A stretch of DNA of 64,000 nucleotides, taken from Herbaspirillum sp. Sphag64. GTDB taxonomy: Bacteria; Pseudomonadota; Gammaproteobacteria; Burkholderiales; Burkholderiaceae_D. The stretch lies in contig NZ_JACHYE010000001.1 of the NCBI RefSeq assembly GCF_014192645.1, forward strand, positions 812,350-876,349, written 5' to 3'. The position numbers and the translations under genes were made by a program. This document shows positions 25,531 through 35,253 of this stretch, one piece after another. The number at the start of each line of letters is the position of its first letter. Position 1 is the first letter of the stretch. The notes beneath the pieces were generated by a model. That model searched no databases. It saw only the letters and a program-made list of their open reading frames with translations, and was not told the origin of the DNA.

Positions 25531-26893
25531 CATGCGCCACTCAGCCAATCAGATCACCACCAGTCGTACCGACAGCTTGCTGGTCAGGCTGCTGGTGTTC
25601 ATCAGCATCCTGTTCGCCTTGTTGCCCTCCGGCTTGCGCTGGGGCGACCCGGACCCCAACGCCAATTATTCACAAGGATCGCTGGTCGTTCAGCTGCAGT
25701 TCGGCTCTGTATTCCTGCTCGGTGCCTGGCTGGCATGGCGCAACTTCGGCTGGAGTCTGAGCCATGCCCGACGCCTCAATCCGTTTCTGCTGGTACTGAT
25801 CGGCTACTGCTTCCTCAGTACGATCTGGTCGCCCTACCCGGTGGTGACCATCAAACACAGTATCCAGTTGATCGGTCTGGTAGTGGTCGGGATTGCCGTT
25901 GCACCACCAGTCGGTGGCAAGCAAGAGATGTTACGCACCTTGCTGGTGACGTTGATGCTGTTGCTGGTCATTTCAATGCCGGTCTCATTGCTCATTCCCA
26001 GTATCGGCGTGGACTACGAGCTTGGCGGAGCCTGGCAAGGCATTCTGCCGCAGAAAAACGCCATGGGTGCGATCTCTGGTCTGTGCGTCATGCTCTGGCT
26101 GAAAGAAGGCAATAATAATGCCATTCCGCGCGTGATTTGCCTGTTTGCCATCCTGTTTAGTGCGTTCATGCTGGTGATGGCCAAGAGCAGCACGGCGATC
26201 CTGGTGACGGTGATGGGCTCGGCGTTTTATCTGCTGCTGCGGCGACGGATTCTGGCGGGTGAATCGGACGGCATTCGTATGCTGCTGATCGCCTTCATCG
26301 CAGTGCTGACCTGCCTGCACTTCTTTTATGTGTTCGAGGCGCGTCTGCCAGATCCGGATGAAGTCATCGCACCGATCACAGCCTTGTTTCACAAGGGTAC
26401 CGACCTCACAGGCCGTACCGACATCTGGTATCTGGTTCTACAGGAAATCGCGCGCCACCCGCTGCAAGGGATCGGCTACGGTGCTTTCTGGATGGGCCAG
26501 GGCAGCCCTTCTCAATTCATTATCGATGCCTTGCACTGGGTCCCGCTGCAGGCGCATAACGGCTATCTCGATATCGTCAATGAACTGGGACTGATCGGTT
26601 TGTCCATAGTGATACTGATCTTCGCCTGGCATATCTGGCAACTGGCCCGACTGATCCGCGTGGATCGGGAAGAGGCGGCGATCCATTGGGCCATCTTCCT
26701 GCTCATCGCCATCAGTAACACCTCAGAGAGCGAACTGTTCCGTGGGCTCATGTTCCAGAACATGTTCTTCATCTATTCGTCGACACAGATCTCGGCACGG
26801 TTGAATCTGGCCCGCCTGGAGCGACTGCAAGCCCCCCCGGTAGCTGCCAATGCGGTCACAGATGCAGCCACCACAGACAAGGCACTGCCATGA
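25514..26893 (+). CDS. O-antigen ligase/polymerase-like membrane protein
   Basis: About 459 aa with some eleven transmembrane helices and the Wzy_C/WaaL-type segment GRTDIWYLVLQEIARHPLQG, then an exposed loop HNGYLDIVNELGLIGL. In an EPS locus with a flippase and Wzz protein this is the likely repeat-unit polymerase. Three starts are possible (TTG 25499, ATG 25514, ATG 25532), none with a clear ribosome binding site; coupling to the previous gene is likely. Confidence 0.8.
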   Translation: MNTVTDMRHSANQITTSRTDSLLVRLLVFISILFALLPSGLRWGDPDPNANYSQGSLVVQLQFGSVFLLGAWLAWRNFGWSLSHARRLNPFLLVLIGYCFLSTIWSPYPVVTIKHSIQLIGLVVVGIAVAPPVGGKQEMLRTLLVTLMLLLVISMPVSLLIPSIGVDYELGGAWQGILPQKNAMGAISGLCVMLWLKEGNNNAIPRVICLFAILFSAFMLVMAKSSTAILVTVMGSAFYLLLRRRILAGESDGIRMLLIAFIAVLTCLHFFYVFEARLPDPDEVIAPITALFHKGTDLTGRTDIWYLVLQEIARHPLQGIGYGAFWMGQGSPSQFIIDALHWVPLQAHNGYLDIVNELGLIGLSIVILIFAWHIWQLARLIRVDREEAAIHWAIFLLIAISNTSESELFRGLMFQNMFFIYSSTQISARLNLARLERLQAPPVAANAVTDAATTDKALP

Positions 26894-29310
26894 GACTAAC
26901 CAGATTTGTGCTCTCTCGTGCGCTGCTGGTGGCAGCCTGCTGGCAAGCTGTTGCCTGCGATCTGGCGGCACAACCAATGATTATGCAAAATGCGCCACGG
27001 CCAGCAGCAGACTTTACCCGTGACGATGGCGGCGTGCAGTACTTCAACTTTGCCATCGACGAAGACAAGCTCGCTGGCGCACCAGATCGCTCTTCCCTGA
27101 ATCAGCCGCTGGATGCCGCCGCCCGCCTGTTCGTCAAGGATGGACACTTCTACCGTGTCGGGCCTGATCATCGGCCGAACTCCGGCGACGACAGCCGGGT
27201 ACGTCTGTATGGCGTCAACCTGACCTTTGCCGCCAACTTTCCCTCGGCTGCCGATGCCGAGCGCCTCGCGCTGCGCTTGCGCAAGGCGGGAATCAATGCA
27301 GTTCGACTGCATCATCTGGACTCCAGTCCCGATACTCAGAACGATCCGCCACGCAGCGTTCTCACCCCGGGCCCCTACCCCAGCTTCAATCCAGTGGCAC
27401 TGGCGCGTCTGCGCAACCTGATCAATGCCCTGAGCCACCAAGGGATTTACGTCGACCTGAATCTGCATGTCGGCTATCGCTTCCGTCCGCTGGAAGACCG
27501 TCTGCCGCCACTTGATGGTAAAGCCGAGGCGACCGCACTGGGAGCGCCGGTCCATGTCTACACCGCGCGCATGGTGACACTGCAGGAAGACTATGCCCGG
27601 CAACTGATCCGCGCGCTTGGCCTGAAGGACAACCCGGCGCTGGCGATGGTGGAGATCAATAACGAATCGTCCCTGCTCGACGCCTGGCAGCATCAGCAAT
27701 GGAAGCAGGCGGTACCGCTTGCCTATGCACCAGAACTGAAGCGGCAATGGCAGCAATGGCTGGTCAAGCGCTACGGCTCGACCGCCAAGGCCTGCGCCAG
27801 CTGGAAGTTGTGCGACGATGATGCGAACGCCAATCCCGAAATTCCGCTGCTGTCGCCGTTGGATGGATCGCAGATCCATCATTGGAAAGAGCAGGTGCAG
27901 GGCAAGTTGCGTAGCCTCAGCGATCACCTGTTCGGGCCCGATGACCCGGGCGATCTGATTGGCGGCGGTAAAGCCTTGCGGGTGCGTGATTTTCTGCTGT
28001 TTCTGGCCGATACCGACCGCGCCTATTTCAAGCGGATGCGACAAGTGGTGCAGTCCGAGACCGATACGCTGGTACCTGTGACCGGCACCCAGATGAGTAG
28101 TGGCGGCGTACTCAACTACGATTCGCAGGCGGACATGGATTACGTCGACGAGCACTACTATGTCGATCATCCTGATTTCCCCGGTGTCGACTGGGACGAT
28201 AACGACTGGCGCATCCACAACAGTGCAATCAGTGGCGGCGAGCTCAAGGGCTTGCAGGCGCTCGCCTTGCTGCGCGATGTGCGGCGACCTTTCGTGGTGA
28301 GCGAATACAACCAGCCCTTCCCGAACCAGCAGGACAGCGAAATCCTCCCGCTCATGGCCACGCTGGCAGCGCAACAGGATTGGGATGGGTTGTTCCTGTT
28401 TGACTATCTCGATGGCAATACTTGGGCCGCCACCCCAGGCGAATTCGCGCTCAGCGGAGACTGGTCGAAATACGCTGCCATTGGCCAAAGTGCCATGCTG
28501 TTCCGTCAGGCATTGGTGGCACCGCTACCAGCACAATTACGCATTCCGCTGGCGGCGCAAACGCGTCAGGCCATTGCCATGCGTGGCTTCGGCGCGTATG
28601 AAACCCATCTCGCGGTGCACCTCGGCGTGACCCCGGAGCTGTCCACACAGGCGCGGCTAGGGATCGATCTCAGTGGCCAGAGCACCCTACCGATACAAAA
28701 GAATCCTGCCAAGACCGACGCGAAGCGCACGCTACGCTCGCCCAACGGCGAGTTTGAGTTCCAGCCACAACAACGGCTTATCTTCCTGCGCACGCCACAA
28801 GTCCGTGGTGTCTTCGGATTCTTGATGAACCGTCGCGTCGGGGACGATCAGCTGGCAGTCGAACTGCTGGGCAAAAACCGTGGTTTCAGCAGTATTGTGC
28901 TGACCGCGCTGGATCAGCGTCCCTTGTCACAGTCACGCCAGATCCTGATTTCTGCGGCCAGTATGGTGACCGGTACCCAACCAGGATCGAAGCCCCTGCG
29001 CCCCAAGAATCTGGTGCACTACAAGAATCAGTCGGACTGGTGGACACTGGAGCCGAATGCTGGCGCAGATAACAAACCTTCCGGTAGCCGCACCGCGCTG
29101 GGGCCGGTTTGGATGGAGCGCAATCAGGCCCGCATCAGCCTGCGCACACAAGCCCGGCACCTGACGGTCTATCCGCTCGATGGTCGCGGACAACGCCTGC
29201 CAGCCCTCGATGGTGCGCATGTCGTGCTGCGCAATGGCGTCGTCACTATCGAGATTCAAACAGATCTGGCGCACACCAGCCCGTGGTACGAGGCGGTGGC
29301 CGATGAGTAA
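26890..29310 (+). CDS. Secreted glycoside hydrolase, cellulase (GH5/clan A)-like
   Basis: An 806-aa exported enzyme. The signal peptide runs to about residue 27 (LVAACWQAVACDLAAQ; the Cys could make it a lipoprotein). The (beta/alpha)8-like domain shows RLYGVNLTF, GINAVRLHHLD, the acid/base site MVEINNESS near residue 257 and the nucleophile site FVVSEYNQPF near residue 471. A C-terminal beta-rich part follows from about 600. Co-located with polymerase and export genes, it probably trims or releases the polymer. Confidence 0.82.
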   Translation: MRLTRFVLSRALLVAACWQAVACDLAAQPMIMQNAPRPAADFTRDDGGVQYFNFAIDEDKLAGAPDRSSLNQPLDAAARLFVKDGHFYRVGPDHRPNSGDDSRVRLYGVNLTFAANFPSAADAERLALRLRKAGINAVRLHHLDSSPDTQNDPPRSVLTPGPYPSFNPVALARLRNLINALSHQGIYVDLNLHVGYRFRPLEDRLPPLDGKAEATALGAPVHVYTARMVTLQEDYARQLIRALGLKDNPALAMVEINNESSLLDAWQHQQWKQAVPLAYAPELKRQWQQWLVKRYGSTAKACASWKLCDDDANANPEIPLLSPLDGSQIHHWKEQVQGKLRSLSDHLFGPDDPGDLIGGGKALRVRDFLLFLADTDRAYFKRMRQVVQSETDTLVPVTGTQMSSGGVLNYDSQADMDYVDEHYYVDHPDFPGVDWDDNDWRIHNSAISGGELKGLQALALLRDVRRPFVVSEYNQPFPNQQDSEILPLMATLAAQQDWDGLFLFDYLDGNTWAATPGEFALSGDWSKYAAIGQSAMLFRQALVAPLPAQLRIPLAAQTRQAIAMRGFGAYETHLAVHLGVTPELSTQARLGIDLSGQSTLPIQKNPAKTDAKRTLRSPNGEFEFQPQQRLIFLRTPQVRGVFGFLMNRRVGDDQLAVELLGKNRGFSSIVLTALDQRPLSQSRQILISAASMVTGTQPGSKPLRPKNLVHYKNQSDWWTLEPNAGADNKPSGSRTALGPVWMERNQARISLRTQARHLTVYPLDGRGQRLPALDGAHVVLRNGVVTIEIQTDLAHTSPWYEAVADE

Positions 29311-30706
29311 TAAGTCACTTGCACGTTGGCAAAGACTGGGCCGCACGCTATTGCTGGCGCTGGCAGGATTCATGTTTGGCGCACTCTGGACCACGCCAGT
29401 GCACGCGAGTGCAGAATATTCGCTGCAGACCGGCGTCAGCTGGTATCGCTTCAGTAACCCGTTTCAGTATCCGGACGGCGTATCCAGCCCGCTCAACACT
29501 AATGGTTCCGCCTGGTCGGACGATTTGCGCGGCGCACTGTTTCTGCCACTGCCAACCGAGCGCAGCAGCCTGCAAGTGACCGGGATGGTCTCGCAGATGC
29601 GCTATAACGCGCCCTACAACAACTACACCGACCAACTCAGCACCAGCGGCTCCTACAATCTGGACAGACCGATCAAGCAGATAGAGGCAACCTATAACTG
29701 GGAGTTCAGTGATCTGCTGCGCGGTAGCGTCACACATCGGATTGATGACAGGCTGTTCAGCTATCTGGGAGGGGAAATTGTCCCCAACATTGATTCGGTA
29801 CCGCCCAATGTCTCCAATGTTGAGCCGGAATACCCGCACATCCGTGAAGACACGGTGGAAGTCGCCTATCGCGTCAACAATCACCTCGACCTGCCACTGA
29901 CCTGGGTCGAGCAAACCCTCAGCTATACGCTTCCGGGCCGGGCCGAGCTGCTCAACATGAACAGTAACGCGCTGCAGGCGGCAGTGCGCTATAACGCCAG
30001 TACCAACTCGAACTTCCAGTTTGGCGTGCGCCGCAACAAGGTCAATTTCCCTGGTCGTACCGCATCCGATATCAGCCAGTATGACTCCGGTTATACCGAT
30101 ACCGAATACTTTAGCGACATCGATTGGCTGGTGACCTCCGATACCTTGTTGAAGGTCCACTTTGGGCGGGTCTCACGGCAGTTCGACACGCTGACCGCCA
30201 ACAACAGTACTCTGCCGTCAACGGAAGTGGGAATGATCTGGAATTTTTCACCAAAGACCACCTTCATTACGCGACTCTGGCATCATCCGCAACCGAATGA
30301 CGAAGCGGATAACTTTCTCTATGTCATGAGTCGTGGTACGGAGACCATTGCCACCTGGCAGCCCACGCCGAAGACACGTCTGTCGGCGACGGCATCGGTG
30401 GAACTGGATAGCACGCAGGGCTTCCCGGGCAGCAATGCCGGCAATGTACTAACCAATGGTACCGACCGGACCAAGCGACTGAGTCTGCGCTACGACTACA
30501 ACATGACGCGCAATCTGAACCTGCGCATCGATGCCACACGCGAGGTGACCGACACTAATCCCGGTACCCCTGCGACCTATCACGGCAATATGCTGCGCAT
30601 CAGCCTGAGCTATTCCTTCGACAATCTTGGCGGCACCGTTGATCGTACCAATCCGCTTGGCTTCAATCGTGCGCATCAGCAAATCGAGACCATGCGCTCT
30701 GAGTAA
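29303..30706 (+). CDS. Outer-membrane beta-barrel protein, EpsL-like
   Basis: A 467-aa exported protein. After a signal peptide (LLLALAGFMFGALWTTPVHA) the sequence alternates in short amphipathic strands (YSLQTGVSWYRFSNPF, TERSSLQVTGMVSQMRYN) and ends with LRISLSYSFDNLGGTVD, as in EpsL-type outer-membrane proteins of EPS loci. The start overlaps the hydrolase stop by 8 nt. Role: probable outer-membrane passage for the polymer. Confidence 0.78.
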   Translation: MSNKSLARWQRLGRTLLLALAGFMFGALWTTPVHASAEYSLQTGVSWYRFSNPFQYPDGVSSPLNTNGSAWSDDLRGALFLPLPTERSSLQVTGMVSQMRYNAPYNNYTDQLSTSGSYNLDRPIKQIEATYNWEFSDLLRGSVTHRIDDRLFSYLGGEIVPNIDSVPPNVSNVEPEYPHIREDTVEVAYRVNNHLDLPLTWVEQTLSYTLPGRAELLNMNSNALQAAVRYNASTNSNFQFGVRRNKVNFPGRTASDISQYDSGYTDTEYFSDIDWLVTSDTLLKVHFGRVSRQFDTLTANNSTLPSTEVGMIWNFSPKTTFITRLWHHPQPNDEADNFLYVMSRGTETIATWQPTPKTRLSATASVELDSTQGFPGSNAGNVLTNGTDRTKRLSLRYDYNMTRNLNLRIDATREVTDTNPGTPATYHGNMLRISLSYSFDNLGGTVDRTNPLGFNRAHQQIETMRSE

Positions 30707-30773
30707 GCACAGCTTGGGCTATCATGATGATTCTGATCGTTGCCATATCGCCGCCGGCGTCGCCTGAAATCTC

Positions 30774-31547
30774 ATGACCGAATCCGTTTCCCGACTCTCC
30801 CTGCGTATCAGCAGACGCCTGTCACAGCACGCGTTCAAACAGAACCTGCGCCTGCAGGGATCCAACGGCGTGGTCTGCTTCACCTTTGACGATGCACCCG
30901 CGTCGGCCTGCCAGACCGGTGCCCGCATACTGGAACAGGCCGGCGCACGCGGCACCTTCTATATCGCCGGTGGCCTGACCGGCCACAGTGAGCAAGGTAA
31001 GCCATGCCATACCGAAGCCGATCTGCGCCGTCTGCTGACAGCGGGACATGAGCTGGGCTGTCATAGTTTTTCGCACGTGCGCTGCGATACCTTGACAGCA
31101 AAGGCACTGCAGGACGAGCTGGACAAAAATGCGGCGTTTCTGGCGCAACTGGGTGTGGATACCCGACGACTCAATTTTGCCTACCCTTTTGGCGCCTATG
31201 CCTATCAGGCCAAACGCATCGGTCGTGCACGCTTTCGCTCCAGCCGGGTGACCGGTGGCGGGCTGGAATCCGGACAGGTCGACCTCAACGCCCTCAAGAC
31301 CCATCGCCTTTACAATGTGCCGGTCGATACCGATAGTGTCGAAACGCTCATCAGCCGGGCGGCACAGGAACAGGGCTGGCTGATTATCAACACCCATGAT
31401 GTGGAAGACACCCCGAGTCGCTACGGCATCTCACCGGCGCGTCTGGAACAGGTCGTGGCAGCCGCCCTCGCAGCCGGCTGCAAGCTCATGACCATGAACG
31501 CGGCAATCGATTACTGGCAACAACAGGAAGATGCAGGCACCGATTAG
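30774..31547 (+). CDS. Polysaccharide deacetylase, NodB homology domain
   Basis: A 257-aa carbohydrate esterase family 4-like enzyme. Motif 1 is FTFDDAP (Asp39, Asp40) and motif 2 is HSFSH (His97, His101), which together give the metal-binding Asp-His-His triad; motif 3 is seen as LNFAYPFGAY. It has no clear signal peptide, so it may act in the cytoplasm on a precursor. Last plus-strand gene of the EPS operon, 67 nt after the barrel gene. Confidence 0.87.
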   Translation: MTESVSRLSLRISRRLSQHAFKQNLRLQGSNGVVCFTFDDAPASACQTGARILEQAGARGTFYIAGGLTGHSEQGKPCHTEADLRRLLTAGHELGCHSFSHVRCDTLTAKALQDELDKNAAFLAQLGVDTRRLNFAYPFGAYAYQAKRIGRARFRSSRVTGGGLESGQVDLNALKTHRLYNVPVDTDSVETLISRAAQEQGWLIINTHDVEDTPSRYGISPARLEQVVAAALAAGCKLMTMNAAIDYWQQQEDAGTD

Positions 31548-31554
31548 CCTTCCC

Positions 31555-32790
31555 TTACTGGGCAGTGATCGGCGCCCGTCCGCGCAGTCGTCTGACCAGA
31601 TTGCGCAGTCTGGTATTGGCTCGCAACCCGGCATATAGGTCCTGCCAGCGTTGATTGACGGCGACTGCCATCTTGCCGCGTCGGGTGACGCCATGTTGGC
31701 CGCCATAGAGCATCAGCGTGTGATCTGCCCATTGCTGCTTGAACGATTCATCACCGACGGTCAGATCGAATATCTTGAGCCCAGTCGCGATGCTGTGTTT
31801 AAGCACCGCATCGAGTAACTGGCGACCGACTGCATAACGGGTCCAGTCGCCATCCTGATAGGCTGGCATCAGCCAGTAAAAGCGCTTGCCATAGCGCAGC
31901 CCCCAATGCGTAGCCACCAATTGTTCGTCTACGTATAAGCCTGACAACACCACGCTACCGCCCGTGATGCCCTGTGCTGCCAACGTCTGATAAAAGTCCA
32001 GATAGCCGGGTTCGCGAAAGATATCCCGCGCCTGTGTTTCGCGCCAGCGGCGTGACTTCTGGCGCGCCATCGTCGCCACCACTTCGGCGCGCTGTGCACC
32101 GACAGCATCGATCTCGACGCGTACCTTGCCGATGGCTTCCAGATTGCGCAAGCGACGACGGGTATCGGCAAACATTTTGGCGCTACGGCTTTTCTGAAAT
32201 TCGGCATAGGTATCCGGCAACGTCGCAGCATGTGCCTGCTCGTTGGCCTCGATACCCGGCAGCAAACTGAATGGATTGCAGATATTTTCAATCGTGGCCG
32301 GCATACGTCGGCTACGAAACAGATCCACCTGCAACAGCGACAGTAAGGCCGTCCACAGGCTGCCAAATAGTGTTGTCGGAAAATCAGAGGCAATCAGGGG
32401 CGCACGATAGTCGGTAAGTTCACCACCGAGAAAATCCAGCCTGCGCAAGCCAACGATGCGGCGGATCCCCAATGGCAACAGCAGACGAATACGCCCATCG
32501 CCATCGCGCAGCACGACAATGCGCACCTGCCAGCCTTGCCGCTGCCCCAGATGCTGCTGCCAGCAAGCCAGCCATTCATAGGTCTGAAACGCGTATCCCT
32601 GACACTGTTGGCGGGCTTCCTGCCAGCAGGCTTGTGCTGCCTCACATGTGGTGTAAATGGCGATACTGGCATCCTCTCCGAGACTCGCACAGGCTGACGG
32701 CAACAGGTCACGCAGCGCGATGCGGGAAACAGACAGGTGCTTCATAGGATTGCTAATTACGCCACCAGCTGCACCGACTTCAATAGGCAT
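31555..32790 (-). CDS. GNAT/BioF2-like acyltransferase (CelD type)
   Basis: A 411-aa protein with the duplicated GNAT fold of the BioF2/CelD group. Segments include FQTYEWLACWQQHLG near residue 70, LDFLGGELTDYRAPLI, and a second half with SGLYVDEQLVATHWGLRYG and LKIFDLTVGDESFKQQW. Such proteins acylate polysaccharide or peptidoglycan precursors. The ATG at 32790 has GAAGGA 6 nt upstream and overlaps the previous gene by 11 nt, showing coupling with the priming transferase. Confidence 0.78.
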   Translation of the reverse strand: MPIEVGAAGGVISNPMKHLSVSRIALRDLLPSACASLGEDASIAIYTTCEAAQACWQEARQQCQGYAFQTYEWLACWQQHLGQRQGWQVRIVVLRDGDGRIRLLLPLGIRRIVGLRRLDFLGGELTDYRAPLIASDFPTTLFGSLWTALLSLLQVDLFRSRRMPATIENICNPFSLLPGIEANEQAHAATLPDTYAEFQKSRSAKMFADTRRRLRNLEAIGKVRVEIDAVGAQRAEVVATMARQKSRRWRETQARDIFREPGYLDFYQTLAAQGITGGSVVLSGLYVDEQLVATHWGLRYGKRFYWLMPAYQDGDWTRYAVGRQLLDAVLKHSIATGLKIFDLTVGDESFKQQWADHTLMLYGGQHGVTRRGKMAVAVNQRWQDLYAGLRANTRLRNLVRRLRGRAPITAQ

Positions 32791-34195
32791 GACGATCCTT
32801 CAATACGATCAGAACGGTGCGCAAAATGATGCGGAAGTCGAGCGCCAATGACCAGTGACGGATGTAGTAGAGATCAAACTCGATGCGCCGCTGCATCTTT
32901 TCCAGGGTATCGGTCTGACCGCGCAAGCCGTTGATCTGGGCCCAGCCGGTGATCCCGGGCTTGACCATGTGACGCAGCATGTAACCCTTGACCTGTTTGC
33001 GATACAGCTCATTATGCTCAACCGCATGCGGACGCGGACCAACGATACTCATGGAGCCTTGCAATACATTGAAAAACTGCGGCAACTCATCCAGTGAGGT
33101 GCGCCGGATCAGGCGGCCAAACCAGGTCACGCGCGGATCATCAACGGTCGCCTGCACGACCTCACCATCGATCGACGGCGGCTGTTGGCGCATTGAACGG
33201 AACTTCGAGACCATGATCTGCTGTCCTCCAACGCCATAACGCATCTGACGGAACAGGACCGGCCCTGGCGACGACAGTTTGACGCCGGCGGCAATGGCCA
33301 GCATCAGCGGACTCAGCAGCAGCAAGATCAACGCCGACAGGACAATGTCAACAAAGCGCTTGAGAAAGCGCGTCACGCCAAGAAAGGGGGTTTCATAGGC
33401 CACCAGCACCGGCGTACTGGCCAACTCGGCGTATTGGATATGACCAAGACCAAACAGGGTCGAATCCGGCACAAAATAGACCGATGCCACCGAATCATGC
33501 AAAGCGTCAACGACCGGTGCAATGTCGCTGGAGCGGGCTTGCAACAAGCCGACAAAGACCATATCGACCTTGTTGTTCTCGAACCACTCAATCGCATCGA
33601 TGAGACGTCCCAGCCGTGGCAGTTCCAGTCCCATACGGTCGCTCGTCTGGCGGTTGTCGAAGTAACCAAGTGGCGTAATACCGAAGATGGGCGAGGTCTG
33701 AAAAGACTCGGACAAACGTTGCGCATCTTCACTAAAGCCGACAAAGACCGCCGTACGACGCTGCCCTTTGGCAGTATTCATGCGCAACACCAACCAACGG
33801 CACAGCAATGACGTCAGCGTCAGCGTAAACGGTGTGCACAGCAGCCACAGCATCATCACCACACGGGAAAACTCGGCAGCCGACTTGGTCAGATAGAGTG
33901 CCAACACGACGACAAAAAAGATACCGCTCCAGAGCCGCACAATGGCTGGAAAGTCATGCAGTGTGATCGCCCGGTTATCGATCGTATAGCGACGCGCATC
34001 GCTAAACACAATGAAACTGGCGATACCTGCAACTGCCGCCACAAAATTAAAGGTGGTGAATTCCGCAAATTGATACAAAGCGACGCATAACTCCAGCGTC
34101 AGCAAAATGGTCAACGCATACACAGCCCCGACCAATGGCCCCAGCCAGGCGGTTTGATGATTGCGTTTATCAGAATAAAAGCCCACTGCTGCCAT
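32780..34195 (-). CDS. Undecaprenyl-phosphate sugar phosphotransferase (initiating enzyme)
   Basis: A 471-aa polyisoprenyl-phosphate hexose-1-phosphate transferase that starts repeat-unit assembly. It has four or five N-terminal membrane helices, a central nucleotide-binding-like domain (RTAVFVGFSEDAQRLSESFQ) and the conserved C-terminal bacterial sugar transferase domain with KRFVDIVLSALILLLLSPLM, KFRSM, RRTSLDELPQFFNVLQGSMS, VGPRP and KPGITGWAQINGLRG. Sugar specificity (glucose or galactose) is unknown. Confidence 0.92.
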   Translation of the reverse strand: MAAVGFYSDKRNHQTAWLGPLVGAVYALTILLTLELCVALYQFAEFTTFNFVAAVAGIASFIVFSDARRYTIDNRAITLHDFPAIVRLWSGIFFVVVLALYLTKSAAEFSRVVMMLWLLCTPFTLTLTSLLCRWLVLRMNTAKGQRRTAVFVGFSEDAQRLSESFQTSPIFGITPLGYFDNRQTSDRMGLELPRLGRLIDAIEWFENNKVDMVFVGLLQARSSDIAPVVDALHDSVASVYFVPDSTLFGLGHIQYAELASTPVLVAYETPFLGVTRFLKRFVDIVLSALILLLLSPLMLAIAAGVKLSSPGPVLFRQMRYGVGGQQIMVSKFRSMRQQPPSIDGEVVQATVDDPRVTWFGRLIRRTSLDELPQFFNVLQGSMSIVGPRPHAVEHNELYRKQVKGYMLRHMVKPGITGWAQINGLRGQTDTLEKMQRRIEFDLYYIRHWSLALDFRIILRTVLIVLKDRHAY

Positions 34196-34266
34196 CCTTC
34201 ACGTTGATCTGGTTGATCTTGTTACTGTTGTTACGACTGCGGCCTGTGCGATCACGACTGTCGCTT

Positions 34267-35034
34267 CTATCGTTTCTGTCGCTCACGGCGCCACATGCCA
34301 ATAAAACGCGAACCCTGAATGATATAGCGGCGCCATAGGCGGCGTGGCTCGGAGAGCAGCCGCCAGAGCCACTCCAGTCCCGACTTCTGCATCCACAGCG
34401 GGGCCCGCAGCTTGAAGCCCAGCGCAAACTCCATGGCAGCACCAACGCACATGACCACACCGGCGTCGATCTGCTCACGCAGCAGCAAGGCCCATCGCTC
34501 CTGCTTGGGCATGCCGAGACAGACAAAGACGATGCCAGGACGACTGGCATTGACGCGTCGCAAGGCTTCCAGGCCTTCTTCACCAAGCGGATCAAACTGC
34601 ATCGAAGGGCAATACAGCTCAACCGACAGGCCCGGATAAACGCGCTCAAACGCCGCCGTTAACATGGCTTCCTGTCCCGGCATGCCGCCGATCACAAAGA
34701 TTGGCAAGCCCTGCCCGGCACATGCTCGCGCCAGTAGCACAAACAGATCCGAACCCGTCACCCGTTCTGGCAACCGCACCGTGTTACCACGACTGGCCCA
34801 GACCAGAGGCATGCCATCGGCAAAGATGTAATCTGCCTGGCAATACAACTGCTGAAAGGCCGGGTCCGCATCAAGCCGCACCAGATGATCAACATTCGGT
34901 GTCACCACCACCGCTGGCGGCCCGCTGCGAGCTGCAGCATGGGCTAACAATTGCGCGCACGCCTGCGCCTGCGTGGTCGCACTGATATCGAGACCAAACA
35001 GTCTGGTGGTCGTAAAAACCTTGTTTTTGCTCAT
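34267..35034 (-). CDS. WecG/TagA/CpsF family glycosyltransferase
   Basis: A 255-aa GT26 enzyme. Motifs are VVTPNVDHLVRLDADP, YIFADGMPLVWASRG, RVTGSDLFVLLA, VFVCLGMPKQE and MCVGAAMEFALG. It transfers a sugar (ManNAc(A) or similar) onto a lipid-linked acceptor. The start at 35034 (MSKNKVFTTTRLFG) has GGGAG about 11 nt upstream; a longer in-frame reading into the promoter region is rejected. Next to the priming transferase, so probably the second assembly step. Confidence 0.9.
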   Translation of the reverse strand: MSKNKVFTTTRLFGLDISATTQAQACAQLLAHAAARSGPPAVVVTPNVDHLVRLDADPAFQQLYCQADYIFADGMPLVWASRGNTVRLPERVTGSDLFVLLARACAGQGLPIFVIGGMPGQEAMLTAAFERVYPGLSVELYCPSMQFDPLGEEGLEALRRVNASRPGIVFVCLGMPKQERWALLLREQIDAGVVMCVGAAMEFALGFKLRAPLWMQKSGLEWLWRLLSEPRRLWRRYIIQGSRFIGMWRRERQKR

Positions 35035-35253
35035 CCGATCGAGGCTCCCGATGTGACAAAAAATGGCGACATTCGGGCAAATGCAGTTAGAATTAATGCG
35101 GTAGCATTTTAACAATATTGCAGTTTATATCTCGAATATTTACCAATTTCCCGATTTTAAAAAATTGCAGTTGACTCGCGCTGATTTGTGCTGATTCGTG
35201 CTGCTACAGGATGCCCAGCGTAAGGTATCCCAACAAGAACACAAGGATGTGAC